Origin: Gnetum montanum
Taxonomy: Eukaryota; Streptophyta; Gnetopsida; Gnetales; Gnetaceae
Length of the DNA: 64,000 bases
NCBI GenBank assembly: GCA_015680685.1
Contig: MNCI01008280.1
Span: forward strand, 4,955-68,954
Reading direction: 5' to 3'
Shown here: one piece after another, positions 25,150-36,828 of the stretch
Position numbering within the stretch: the stretch's first letter is position 1
Layout of the letters: each line of letters opens with the position of its first letter
The notes under the pieces: generated by a model
Told to the model about the DNA's origin: nothing
The model's database searches: none
What the model saw: only the letters and a program-made list of their open reading frames with translations
Made by a program: the position numbers and the translations under genes

Positions 25150-27869
25150 TCATGTGGTTCTAGGTGGCGGTGGCTCCTCCATGGGTTGCTTCGCCTTGTC
25201 TTATGCACCAAGTTTTGGGATTTGATGATGTTGAAGTAGTGCTTGGAGCTTCTCCTCTTTTTTTCAGGGATCCTATGCCATCCATGTTCATGCTCCAATG
25301 CTTGATGGGGTTGGCACCTCCCATGGACACAATATTTGTGGGAACATCTTATTTTCCTTGACGTACCAAGACGCAAACAATCGTCATTCCTCCTCGTAGG
25401 CTCTGGCTTTGTCCCTGTACTCCTAAAAATATATAAGCTGTCGAGCCAAGTCCGTTGTGACATCTTTTTATCCTTGGTAGCTTACTTTAACCACCTCCAA
25501 TTCAGAATTTATGACTTCTAGCTTTTTGCAATGTTTTCTTGTGTTCTGCAAATTCTACTTCATACTTGGCATAGGTGGTAGCTACCTATCTCTTGAGCTC
25601 TATCCTTGGGTGCCTTGTTGTCAACATGGCTAGATCGGCTTTTAAGTTCCACCTAGGGGAAAATGCATATATATCCAATATGGACCACCAATCAGTGTGT
25701 TGAGCTCTAAAAGTGTTGATGTGGGCCTTGGCCATAGGGATCTCTTTTTTGATAACTTTCTTGTACATTCCCACTTGGTCTCAGAAATGCTCCTTTAATT
25801 TTTCATGTTGCTTGGCCTTGTTTTTCTACGTGCTTATTTTGATGGCTTTCTTTTGATGGATGGTGCGTACCTCCTCCATTGAGAGGGTTTGATTTTCTCT
25901 GGCCAACAGTTCATGTCTTGGTTGACCCTGATCAATTGTTCTCGTAGCTACTGAAAATTTTCTTTGAGAATGTTCCTTTGTTTCTCCATAGAGGTCAACC
26001 AAAGATTGTCAACAACAAGTTGTTTATTCTCTTCTTATAAGGCCTTGGATGCCTTGATGTGTATGTAGGTTTGCCCTTGTGCCTTGGAGGCATCCCAGCT
26101 AGCCTTATCTTTTTCCTTTGCAACTCTTTTATTATCCGCCAATAATTTGTTAAGTTGCACTCTCTTAAAGGTGTCCAACTGGTCTACAAGAACGAATTGA
26201 GAGGGATCCTACTTTGTGGCTTGTAGGGTTACAAGCCTTTCTTGTAGTCTTTCCAATTCTACTTCTGCGTGCTCAGCCCTTATCTTGTCATGACTAGCTT
26301 CCCTTTGGTGGAGATGAGTTCTGATTATGTTGCTGTAACATCCTGTGAGATGTCAAACAAGGACGTCATCACTTGTCCTATTTATAGTAATTGATCAAGC
26401 ACATCCTCATGCTCTACAAGAGTCATTGAGGGATCGACTAGAGTTTGAGCATCCCGTGCCCCTGTGAAATCTACTGGTGGCACAACAGGGATGTTAAAAG
26501 ATTCTTTGATGTGGTATGTAACCATCTCTATAGCTCTCACTATGTCCTGGTGCTGCATGACCACTATTGTGGCCCCTTCACCAATCTGCAATTGCACTTG
26601 AAAGGATGCAGTGTTTCCTAAAATCTATTGCAACCAATGAGTTTCCCCTCCTCCTATCTGAATGGACACCTCATCTCGTGCACAATCTATAGAGATAGTG
26701 GGTCGTACGGTATCGTTGATGATGTGGAACAGATTTTCATCATCACAACTTCCCCAAATGATTATCTCAACGATGGCCTTGAGATGGCTCATCGACAGTC
26801 GGTAATCTTGTGGCAATGGTGGTGGTTGATCTCACTGGCTTGTGCTAGGCCTTGCTTCTTATTGTTGACTATGTCTTGTGCTTGGAAGTTGGCTAGGCCC
26901 TACAAGCTGAGTTTTAGTGGGCCCCACTATCTGTTCTTTCTCTTGTTCTGGCTCTAGCATCATACCAACATTTTTCCTTGCAACTGGTGGCTTCAGTAGT
27001 TCGGCATACAAAGCATTTTTTGGCTCTTCTGAGGATGTCATTAGTGTATCCGCGAATACCAGAATGCTTGCACAACTTCCTAATGAGACAAGGGAAGGGC
27101 AATGCAAACTTCCCTATCTTGCATTCTTTAAACTGCCTTAATATCTCCATGAGATATAGATGAGGTAGGTTAGCATTAACCTTTCCCATCAATATCGCAC
27201 TTCCTCTTACTGCATATGTTGAAATTCTGTTTAATCCTTTTGTGGGAAAGATGTGATAAGTTCCAATTTTAAAGTATATCTTCTCTTCCAATGTCAACTC
27301 TCCATAGGCCTTATCTTCCTTATCGTATGCCTTGTCTAACCAAATCCTTTGCACATCATCATTAGAGCGAGTAGATAGATGAGAAACTTTGGTCCTATGT
27401 TCGAAAGATTTAACACTTCTGAAATGGCTTTAACGAAAAAATCAATAGACACACCACAAATGTCAACTGTGGTGCCTTCTTCTTTATTATGCCAAAATTG
27501 GTATGTTTCTCCTAAGTACCAAGCACTACTTTTGGAGAGGATAGGCCATAATGGAGACCCTTTGAGATGGTCCCTAACGACCTCAGGAGTAAATTCCGTG
27601 AAGGGTCTAAAGTTTAATTCCACGATCACTATAGCTAATGTGGACCTTTCACGGATGGCCTGAACACACTCCGAGGACAATCTAAGGTGTTGTCCCTATT
27701 CAAGCACTGCAGTAGCTCCTCCTTCTACGTACCCTGATTGTACAGTGGTAGGGTCTTCTTGATGGATATTGAATAATTGCTCTTCTTGCTTTGCACACTG
27801 TCTTTAACCTCTCTTGGGTTGCTTGGCCACACCTTGAGAGGGACCTTGTTGTCCACACTTTGGGGCCAT
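25150..27869 (-). pseudogene. Accessory ORF of element B (plant transposon-type domain plus coiled coil)
   Basis: Minus strand, ATG at 27867-27869 (MAPKCGQQGPSQGVAKQPKR) directly after TGTGATTGCAG. The N-terminal domain contains LNFRPFTEFTPEVVRDHLKG, SAWYLGETYQFWHN, YFKIGTYHIFPTKGLNRIS, LMGKVNANLPHLYLMEIL and ALPFPCLIRKLC. This matches element A and resembles Pfam PF20167 (from memory). A Gln/Pro linker, DYRLSMSHLKAIVE and a long Glu/Lys/Leu coiled-coil-like region follow, ending PPPPRTT then TGA at 25150-25152. There are several frameshifts and stops. Full coding length was about 900 codons. Conservation of start, domain order and end in A and B suggests it was translated when the family was active. 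No enzymatic motif seen; role unknown. Confidence 0.62.
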
Positions 27870-28349
27870 CTGCAATCACATGGGGCCAATCATTAGTAAG
27901 GTTTCTTATCAAAGTTAAGTTATACCTTAATTCTTGCCTTAATGAGTTCATTCTTATTCCATGTGAATTTATATTAGGAATTTTTATGGAAATGTCTCCA
28001 AAAGGTTTTAGTATTTGGCCCTCTTTACCTAGGTGGCCTCAAAGTTTTAATTCCTTGGTATAGATGAGGAGATAAAATTGTTTTTGGCACTTATAACTAA
28101 TTACCCTTGATAATGTCCTTTGAGCGATAACAAATTCTGGAAAATTTATGTGCAATTCAGTGTGTACCCCTCCCCCATGACTAAGTTGAAAACTTCGGGT
28201 TTAGATAGGTCCAAACAGAATGAAAATTGGAGTGCAAGAAAGTGAATGATGATTGATAGATCGAGATATGTGCAAGTCACAAGTCATAGAAGAGAATTTA
28301 AAAAATTCCCGCATGTGAATAGTAAAAATGATGTGGACATGTGCTAGGG

Positions 28350-28450
28350 GGTCCATATTTATAAGGTAATAGGATGCGATATTGCGTACATGATAGTGTA
28401 GCCTTGATATCATGTCGAGCATGATATCAAGGACCCAATATCGTAGCCTA
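28350..28450 (-). promoter_or_regulatory. Internal LTR-like promoter of element B
   Basis: On the minus strand, GATATC/GATATT-type elements at about 28375-28443 are followed by TATAAATA (28363-28356) and a leader whose sequence matches element A (CACATG[C/G]GGG...). It lies about 490 bp before the accessory ATG. Conservation in two independent copies argues against chance. Confidence 0.55.
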
Positions 28451-29899
28451 CCAAAATTTAGGGATTTGGTATATTTAATAAATTTTTCAAAATTTTATAT
28501 TATAATTTAAGGGCTTTAGATTAATGTAAAGGGTCCAGGGTAGTGTTGACTAGATCGGAAGGCACAGAAAAAGTATAATGGTGTAAATTTTGGGTAAAGT
28601 TCATGAAGAGTATGAGGAAATAGGACATGTACTAGTACATAGGAACGTTTACCAGAAGGGTAATGATAAGGGAGAGAATATTGTAATAAGGGGAAGGTGT
28701 AATATGATGGGATGGTGATGTGCAACAAGTACAAATTATGAAAGTCACGCAAGTGGATCCTCCCCAAAGCAGGTTCCAACCTATAATTCCCTTGCATAAC
28801 CACACCTTAATATGTCCGTAGGCATTAGAAGGGTTAAATGTAATCTACATCGATGCAAAAAAACACACACATGCTAAAAACCACCGTGATGAGGTATGAA
28901 TTATATGCTACACAAGACACAAGTCAAAAATACATGAATAATGAGATGAGGCGAATTGTAGAAGGGATTGCAGAGATTGGGACATGAGGTAACTAACTCA
29001 TGGCATAATGAATCCTACATGTAAGGCATGATTAGTGTGTCATTTTCCCTTCACTCCAAAATCAGGATCAAGTCCATTCCTTTGATCAATGACATCACAT
29101 TGTTTCTTCCCATGATGGACAATCATAAGAGCACCATGACAACAAGGTGTATGATCACTTGGTGTTTCATCCAAGGGAGGAGTGTTTTTTTCTTTATGGC
29201 ATACATGTTTGTTATTTTTTTTGAAGTATTGCTTAATCCAAAGAAGCCGCCTACCTTCAGGCATGGGTGTATGTCATTCTAGTGGGACCCCCTAGAATAG
29301 CATTATTTTTTTCTGGTTGAGTGCCTTTTGATTACTCTTACTCTCATTTTTTGTTAGATCTACAAGGATCTTAGTACAACCAAGCTACATGATAACTCTT
29401 ACAGATGCCACCAAAGAGAATCCACAAGTCCCCTTGATGTCACACCCTAGCCATTCCTTCTTGGTCCATCATTCTTCACTCTGGGCATAATGAGCACAAA
29501 ATTATTTTAAGTTTTAATGATTATGAATATCATTGTACCTAGAGTGGAACCTATTACTAATAGAATGGGGGAGTGAATGTTGTGGGCCTGCTGTCCAAAT
29601 AATTAATCACCTAAGACTTGATAGCATAGAACAACACCTCAACCAATGAGCCACATGAGTGTTTTATCCGTAGATGAGATTACTCATAAAAGACAAAAAG
29701 TCAAAAAATCAAAACAATAAACTAAAAGATGAAAAACTGGAAAACAAAAAAAAATAACAAATAATAAAAAATTGTAAAATTAAAGAAAAGGAAAATATTT
29801 ATTAATTTTGCTATTATTAGAATGGGGGATACCCCCCATAACTAAACAGTTGAACATGGCTAGAATTAATAAATAGAAGATTGGGATCCTTGCATGTTG
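28451..29899 (-). other. Non-coding spacer and T-rich tract of element B
   Basis: Aligns with 1016-2399 of element A. In sense, the PPT-like AGTTATGGGGGGTAT (29843-29829) is followed by the T-rich tract (about 29815-29690). No pol-type coding sequence. Plus-strand ORFs such as 29028-29282 are shadows. Confidence 0.55.
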
Positions 29900-30375
29900 G
29901 AAATATTAGGACCTAGTCATACTTGCCCCATTGGGGTTCACACGCTTGATTATAGTAAGCATAGTGTGGCAATTTATAATATGTAGTTAATTGATGAGTG
30001 ATTGACCCACTATGGCACCCTTGATCATAAGATGGTATGCAAGGATCAATTTGTCTCCCTCGGTGGTTATAATCGTTGGGTCCCATGGTTATTGGAGTAG
30101 TGGTTGGTGGCACAGAGAAAGTAACATGAGGCATTGGGTTCAAGGAGGGAGCTACACCATAGTGTTGGACTTGTGCTCGGTTGGAAGGTGTAGTGGGCTC
30201 AGAATTGTGCTATCCCTTCTTACGGTCATGTCTAAAGAAGGGGTGTCTTCGATGTTGAGGGGATTTCCCACTGCTATTGTCAATAGTAGTACAAGTAACA
30301 TTTGTGGGTTGGTGCTGTGGTGAAAAACCCTCTGGAACACTTGGTGGTGATGTAGAAGGAGGTGAAATCCAATAA
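29900..30375 (-). pseudogene. gag C-terminal tail of element B (uninverted part)
   Basis: Minus strand, contains NPMPHVTFSVPPTTTPIT and LPHYAYYNQACEPQWGKY, matching 660-910 of element A. Pro/Gln/His-rich, low complexity. Breaks off at about 30375 where the inverted block begins. Confidence 0.6.
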
Positions 30376-31064
30376 CTTATTAAGTGGGTAGCAAAAGAAG
30401 AAGGGGAAATGGCTAAGGGGGAGAATGTTGAAAAATCTCAATAGGTCCAAAACCTTAAATCAACAAGGGCCCATAATAATGAAGAGGAGAAATCAACTAA
30501 CCACAATGAGGTGGAACCATCTTTGCCAGCACTACAATCATTGGATGAAGTTAAGGAAAATATCAATAAGATGATGGAATGGATGCATAAAAAATGTGGA
30601 GAATATGCCAACATTATTGGAGGTAGAGTCATGAAGAACCAAGAAATAGGAAAAAACACCCTTAGATAATTGGAAAGAAGGGTAGAAGAGAATAAGAGCT
30701 CAACTGCCAATCATACGTATCAATGCAACATTTTCATGTATGATCACCCTAAGGGCCAATGTCCAATCTTGTCACATTTACATGAGCATTGGGGAAGAAT
30801 GTTACATCTAGAGTTCATACAAAAATACTATGTTCAATCATAGTGGCAACAATCCCAGTCATGGGGGAGGCCACTTCCAAACTGGTTATACCCTCCATAA
30901 CATCTAAACCTAAGTGCTTATCAAGTCCAACATCATGTTTCCCCAACTGGGTCAACATCCTCTATCTCGCCACATTATTATTATTCTCTTCAATATTATC
31001 AACCCATACTAACAGGACCACCACCTTTGGTACCTTACACTTCTCCTCAATTTCAATATTCCCA
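30376..31064 (+). pseudogene. Inverted gag segment of element B
   Basis: About 690 bp lies in the opposite orientation to the rest of the element. On the plus strand it reads VAKEEGEMAKGENVEK, LERRVEENKSSTANHTYQC and YDHPKGQCPILSHLHEHWG, matching element A (1-470) and element E (VAKEEGELRKRESVEE near 63880, minus). Flipping it restores the gag order seen in E: the block should directly follow GQLYEL at 31070. The right breakpoint lies in the palindrome CCATGG (31062-31067). Confidence 0.75.
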
Positions 31065-31069
31065 TGGAT

Positions 31070-31861
31070 TTAGAGTTCATATAGTTGACCATAGGCATAC
31101 ATCCCTAGGGTCTCCCTTGTTTCATTACGGTGCCCATCTATGATATGGTACATTAGCCTTTTCTCAGAGAACCCATGGCCTGGGCATTTGTTTAATAGTG
31201 CATGATATCTTTCTAAGGCCATGTCCAAGGGTTCATGTTGTGCTTGTTTCCACTCTTGGATTTGTCTCCTCAAGGTTGACAGTCTTTCATAGGTTTGATA
31301 TCATTCAATAAAGAGTTCTACCATTGTTGGCCAACGTCGAACTGATTTTGGTTTTAACGACCTATACTATACTTTTGCTTGGCCAACAAGTGTCATAGGA
31401 AAGAGCTTAAGTTTTTTCCATCCATTATCAATGTTGTTCCACACTTAGACATCATGGAAGGCTTATAGATGATGTTGTGGATCTAAATCATAGCCTCCTG
31501 AAAACTTGGGAAAGTTGTTTAAATCAAGCCTGGGTGGACGGATTTCCTTGCGATGCCTATGAGATATTTGAATAGCCTCTTGTATTTGCGTTAGGCTTGT
31601 AGTGGCTAGTAGGGGTTCATTGTCACTGGGTAGGTTATGCATTTGTGAGTTAGGATGATGTTGTCTTCGTTTATGTTCATAAGAAACCCCTACATCAGAT
31701 TGAGTACTCAAAACTTCGTCTTCTTCATCATATAATTCATTGGTTCTCCAATGAATTTCCCTAATGGTTGTCGCATTATCATAATCTTGTGAGAGAGACA
31801 TTGTGTGTGAATTTGTATGTGACTTAATTGAAATTAATTTCTTTTCTAAAAGATGTATCAT
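31070..31861 (-). pseudogene. gag core (Retrotrans_gag type) of element B
   Basis: Minus strand, from MIHLLEKK (31861) or MSLSQDYDN (31801). Contains FPKFSGGYDLDPQHHL, then in sequence FHDVCVWNNI-like, KLKLFPMTLVGQAK, YRSLKPKSV and LRRQIQEWKQAQHEPLDMAL, with a C-terminal HIIDGHRNETRETLG. This is the order expected of the Ty3/gypsy capsid (Retrotrans_gag, PF03732 from memory). Gag forms the particle packaging the element's RNA. In-frame stops (after DPQHHL and in the middle) disable it. The primer site lies just upstream. Confidence 0.72.
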
Positions 31862-31917
31862 GAATACTTTGTTATAGAGATCTTGTATGATGTAACTAAT
31901 CTAAATAACTAGCACCA

Positions 31918-31936
31918 TCCCTGACAATGATGCCAA
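31918..31936 (-). promoter_or_regulatory. Primer binding site of element B (tRNA-Asp-like)
   Basis: Sense strand TGGCATCATTGTCAGGGA directly follows the 5' LTR. It reads like TGGCGCCGTTGTCGGGGA, the tRNA-Asp-type site of Athila/Tat elements, after CpG-type decay (C to T / G to A). The tRNA assignment is from memory of the lineage. Confidence 0.6.
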
Positions 31937-32866
31937 TGATGAGTGACAAGGTACCTCTACACTCAACCATACAAATACAAGCATTTCATGCATAATCTGA
32001 TCAAACTCTGTAGACGGGCTAGTTGTGGTATCTAGATAGTTACTCATTGATTGTAGTTCACTATCTTCCCACCTAGAATAATAATTGCTTTTTCATGTAT
32101 GGTTTAGTCCAAAGTGAGGTGTATGATATGTTCCTAAACTAATGCTACTCCTAAAGGTAATGGAAAATTACTTTGGCTAAGCTAAGGGGAAAAGGGAGAG
32201 AGGGAGCTAAGCTAAGAGGAAGTAGGGGAAGAGAGTCTAAACTAGCCTAAGTGTGATGAGCATCCATTCCTTAATCATTCGTACACATCTTAGGCCTTGT
32301 GCATGATTACCACTAGGATTACCAAGTGCATGGCCTGAGTACGCTACTAGGATATCAAGTAGTCACACATAAATGCTCGTGATCAAGTCATACTTATTTC
32401 ATGTTTAAGGAGTTTAGGGTGAAGAGATATTAACTACAAAAACAATAATTAAATAATTAAACTAAGTGGATGTTGCAATGATGAAGTAATCTCGATCTTT
32501 ATTTTTGGTCATGTGCATGTCCAGGTATGTCATACTTGAATAAAGGATGTCATACAATTACAATCATCACACTGTGGGCATGCACTAGGAGAAAGGGTTG
32601 AGAGGAATAAAATAACAAAAATACTTTAACTAAATTGACTCCTAAAACTGACCAAGGACTACTAAAATACTAAGTCCTAAAAATGACCAAGAACTACTAA
32701 AAAATTGACTCCCTTCCCATGCACCTACCTGTGTATTTATAGGTCTGCACAAGAGTCACGATATCGCATATCCGATATCATGACCTGGTTGCGATATTGT
32801 GTACCTGATATCGGGGCTTCGATATCAAGGATCCGATATCACAACCTAATGAATTACGATTCATCA
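31937..32866 (-). repeat. 5' LTR of element B
   Basis: 930 bp, same family and subtype as 24040-24934. It is longer mainly through a local tandem duplication (CCTAAAA[A/C]TGACCAAG units, about 32640-32690). GATATC cluster at 32757-32840 and TATAAATA near 32735-32742 on the minus strand. Confidence 0.88.
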
Positions 32867-32871
32867 CATGT

Positions 32872-33098
32872 TATCCAAAAAGGCAGGCAAATCAGAAATA
32901 AGTATATAAACAGGATATCCAACTTAGAAAGGTAACATAGAAACATTGTGTCCATGTAAATTTAAAAAGAATTTCAATGATCAAATTTAATGAAGAATAT
33001 TTAAATAGTAGTTAGCTAATAGATAATATGTCAAAATTGAAGTATAGAACATTTTTAGGAAAGTAGAAGGCTTGGAGAGGCAAAATTCTGAGCACCCA
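32872..33098. other. Pre-insertion DNA between elements B and C
   Basis: Short remainder of the host sequence, including the end of the split tandem unit (AAATAAGTATATAAACAGG). No gene. Confidence 0.5.
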
Positions 33099-33978
33099 TG
33101 ATGAGTGGCAGGTACCCTTATTCTCAACCATACCAATCACTAAGCATTCATGTGCGATCTGGTTGAATTTTGTGGAACATTTATCTTTTGATACACTAGC
33201 CTCTAGGAAGTGAACTTGCCCTAATAGTTAGTCATTTTCTTCCCAATTATACTTGTGATATGTAAAGGTATGATTAAGTGTAATTGAGGCATATGCTTTT
33301 TATTATTTTTATGTTATATGTTTTGGGTGCTTAAAATAAAGGATAAAAGGAATGAAGTAATTTAATTGCTAATTTAATCTAACTAATTAACCAATGTCTA
33401 ACTAATCCTAACATAAGAATCTGGTCCCACTTTTCGTACACATCGTAAATACGTATAATGATGCTAGATTACCAAATGTTAAGCATTACTGGGATTACCA
33501 AGTGTCATGCGCATGCTCAAAGTAGTTGTACTTATGTACTTAATTAATCATTATTTAATCTAGCTTAGTTTAGCTTAATTACTTAAAAGAATTAAATAAA
33601 ATTTTTGAAAACATTGAATGCATGAGAAAATATTTAATCTAGTTAAAGTGCTATAAGGTTTATCAAAAAGCTTATCTTTATTACTGCACATACTGTCGTG
33701 CTATGGTAAAATAGTGCTTGAATAAAAGTCTATACAGTCAATGACTTTTGCTATGAGCACTTTGGAAAATATTATAACTCTAGGGAAGAAAAACTACAAG
33801 ATCTTTGCTATAATATGACTTCAAAACCATGCACCTATGTGTTATATTTATAGGCTGGCACACATCCTACAATATCAAATATCCGACATTGCTTTTGGGT
33901 CTGTAGTATTGGGTATTCAATATCAAGGCTCTGATAGCAAATATCCAATATCAAAGCTAGATAAAATACACTTTATCA
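33099..33978 (-). repeat. 3' LTR of element C
   Basis: 880 bp, sense start TGATAAAGTG and end CATCA. Same subtype as 42998-43830 (shared GGTCCCACTTTTCGTACACAT-type stretch). GATATC elements are largely decayed (GATATT, GATAGC). TACCTTTATGATT (33979-33991), a degraded PPT, adjoins its inner side. Confidence 0.82.
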
Positions 33979-36828
33979 TACCTTTATGATTGAATAAAAA
34001 CTTATCTTCAAGTGAACAAAATGAGAAACAAGTCTCTTATAAAATATTAGGAAGGTATGGGATTATTGACTGACATGCAAACTAACTTAGACAAAATAGA
34101 AAATTTCTATGTGCCCAAGTGTATAGACTTTTAATTTTTTACAAAATTTGGTGTTCATTAAAATAGAATTGAACACCCTTGCTAAAACTGACATCCATCT
34201 CCTCTGGAAACTGAAGAATGAGGAGAAGATTCAATGATCACGAAGGGTGCCACATTACATGGTGCTACTACTAATTCCTTGGTGAAGATATTCCTACCTC
34301 TAGTTCATGCTTCCCACTACAATCATAATCAATTCATGGATTAGTATGTAATGTTTAACTTATAGCTTTTAGGTACCTTGTCTCATTGGCAATTACACTT
34401 GGCTATGTTGTGATTATGGTGAATTCATTCTTTTAATAACATTAGCAAGAAGACTAAAAAATGGGGTGAAATGGATAAGAAATCCATTATTAAATTTTGA
34501 AAAGACCAAATGTGATGAAATGCTTGAAGAGGGTTAAAGAATACGCAAAAAAAAAAAAATAGGATTTCATTGAAAAACATTGTGAAGATGCACACAATTG
34601 GATGTCATCAATGGGACATGCAAAAGGATTTTATTGTGAGAATTCCTAAGGATAAAGAACTTAACTAATCCAACTAAAAGGTATTCAAGTGGGTTCTCCC
34701 CAAAGTAGGCACACACCTTTTGTTGCCCTTACATATCCTCAAACCAAGGAGTCCACAAGCCCCATGGATGATTAATGGTTATAGAAAGGCAAGTACAAAA
34801 GCCTAGAAGAAACTACCTAAGAATTTCAACACATTAAACCAAGACATCAAACAAGGACATGAACACTGGCAGTGAGGTGAAGCATGGAAAGCATAGATGG
34901 ATGAGAAAAAGAGAAATTAGTATGGATTTCTTGATTAAGATCACACAAAGTCCCTCATGAATTTTATGGTTAAATGACTTGATAAAATCCATCCTTAGTC
35001 TAGAACAAAACCAACCATGTTCAATGACTTCGCATCACCACTCTAAGATTAATCCACCCCCTTGAGACACAAGAGTGCTCGTATAGAACAACCACCATTT
35101 CTTATTTAAGAAGAAAAGAGAAGCAAGAAGTGAGAAAGGACCTTAGTTAGAGGGGACCTTTAGGCATGGATAACATATCTTTCTAGTCCCATAACCAATG
35201 CTTGTAGCCCATTTATTTTGTCTAAGGGGTGTTCTTTGAATTCTCATCATTTTTTTTATTTTTGAATTTTTGGATGGGAACCACACCATGAAAAGACTTA
35301 TTCAACTTGGTATTGGTTGACATATAATGGTAAGAAATCCATGAAAACACTCATGCACCCAAGTAGGTAGAAGAGTACAAAGAGTATTGAGTTCCCTTGA
35401 AGTCACACCTTGCTCAAACCTTTGAATCCTTTTTAAGTTTGGAAACTACCAAGGCCACAAGTTCATTATTGTTTTACTTAAGTGATGAGTGGCAAGGTAC
35501 CCCTACACTCACCATACGAAACCAGCGTAGAATGCACAATCCGGTCGAACACCACAGACGAACTAGTTGTGGCACCTAGACAGTTATCCTTAGGTCGCAG
35601 TTTGCTGTCTTCCCACCTGGACTAGTATTTATATTTTTCACGTATGGTTTAGTCCAAAGTGAGGTTTATGATGTGTTCTAATTCTAATGCTACTCCTGAT
35701 GGTAGTGGAAAATAATATTAACTAAGCTAAGCTAGGAGGAAAAGGGTAAGGAAATCTAATCTANAGGAGTTTAAGGGTGAGAGAGAGAAAATAGTAAATA
35801 ACATTAAATAAATAACAAATAAATAAATAACAAAGTGAATGCTACAATGATGAAGTAATCTCGATCTTTATTGCTGGTCATGTGCATGTCCAAGTATGGC
35901 ACACTCGAATAAAGACACCATACAATCACATTCATCACACTGCGGGTAGACACAGGAAAAAATATAACTTTGGAGGGATCAAACTGCTAGAGCTTTGCTA
36001 CAATAAAACTGGGATGTCAAATGAGGGAGAGTCGCCTCTTATTTATAGTTATGGCTTCAGGCTGTGCTATCGCATACCCAATATCACGTACGTGATATCG
36101 CGACCCATGAGATATCACATACACGATATCGCGACCCATGAGATAATGTGGGTGCGTTATCGTGGGTGCGTTAACATGACCGTCAGCAATATGAGCAATT
36201 TCATGTCTCATCATTAAGGAAAATGGACCCTCATACTTCCAAAACAAAGAAAATCATAGAGTATATGGATGGGTGGATGTTGTGGACTCACTACCTATTT
36301 CATAAAAAAGAAACCATGTCTTAGTTATTAGTAACAAAATTCAAAGCTAAAATCCAAACGCTAATAATCAAATAATTGGATAGCACATGCCCACATCAAG
36401 TAAACCACATTATACCTAGTTGGCAATAAGGCATGTTATTATTAGAACATAATAAGAAAATCATATCAAGATAAAGAAAAATATTCAAGAAATTGTAAAA
36501 TATTCAAGAAAAAATAAAACATACTAACAATGTTGTAAAACATAAATTGAAAAAAATTAATAATGTAAAAATAAAAAAGTGTAAGAAAAAGAAGGCGTAA
36601 AACAAAAAGTTGTTAAAGAAAACAAGGTGTAAAATAAAAATGTGTAAAATAAAAATATGAAAAATTTACAAGCCACTATAATGATTAGCATGGATGACCA
36701 TCTCCATCATAATTATGTTAAAAGGAGGAGCTCTAAAATATTGAGTGTGGTTGTTCATTTTATGAGGTGTTTGTTGCACTAGCTTGCTTAAGCTCATGGA
36801 AAGGTTTGACTTGCTATGTGTCAACTAG
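33979..36828 (-). other. 3' non-coding part of element C (with solo LTR inserted)
   Basis: Between integrase and 3' LTR, interrupted at 35483-36213. Aligns with 60078-62000 of element E, for example the GAAGTCACACC...CTTTGAATCC block (35397) and the TGGATG...TGGACTCA block (36268). A T-rich tract on the sense strand (36420-36665) corresponds to those of A, B and E. No long ORF supported. Confidence 0.55.
35483..36213 (-). repeat. Solo LTR inserted in element C, with assembly N
   Basis: TGATGAGTGG...CATCA flanked by TTAAG on both sides (35478-35482, 36214-36218), a perfect 5-bp target duplication with no internal region. It has GATATC palindromes at 36075-36130 and a TATTTATA box at about 36037. 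N at 35764 stands where other LTRs of the family carry about 200 further bases, so part of this LTR is probably missing from the assembly. Confidence 0.85.

Larger units (their letters stand above)
24040..32866 (-). mobile_element. Element B: complete pol-less LTR retrotransposon
   Basis: 8.8 kb, minus strand, bounded by TGATGAGTGG and ATTCATCA ends and the 5-bp target duplication CATGT (24035-24039, 32867-32871). In sense order: 5' LTR, primer site, gag, T-rich tract, non-coding spacer, internal GATATC/TATA promoter, accessory ORF, polypurine tract, 3' LTR. No protease, RT, RNase H or integrase is visible, and the matching element A lacks them too. The two LTRs look much alike, so insertion is more recent than element C. 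One internal inversion (30376-31064). Probably mobilised in trans by a C-like relative, which shares LTR type and gag. Confidence 0.85.

Noticed and set aside
28200-28450. A further LTR at the internal GATATC cluster of element B
   Set aside because: Only the GATATC/TATA part resembles the LTR; there are no TG...CA ends, and sequence after TATA matches element A's leader instead.
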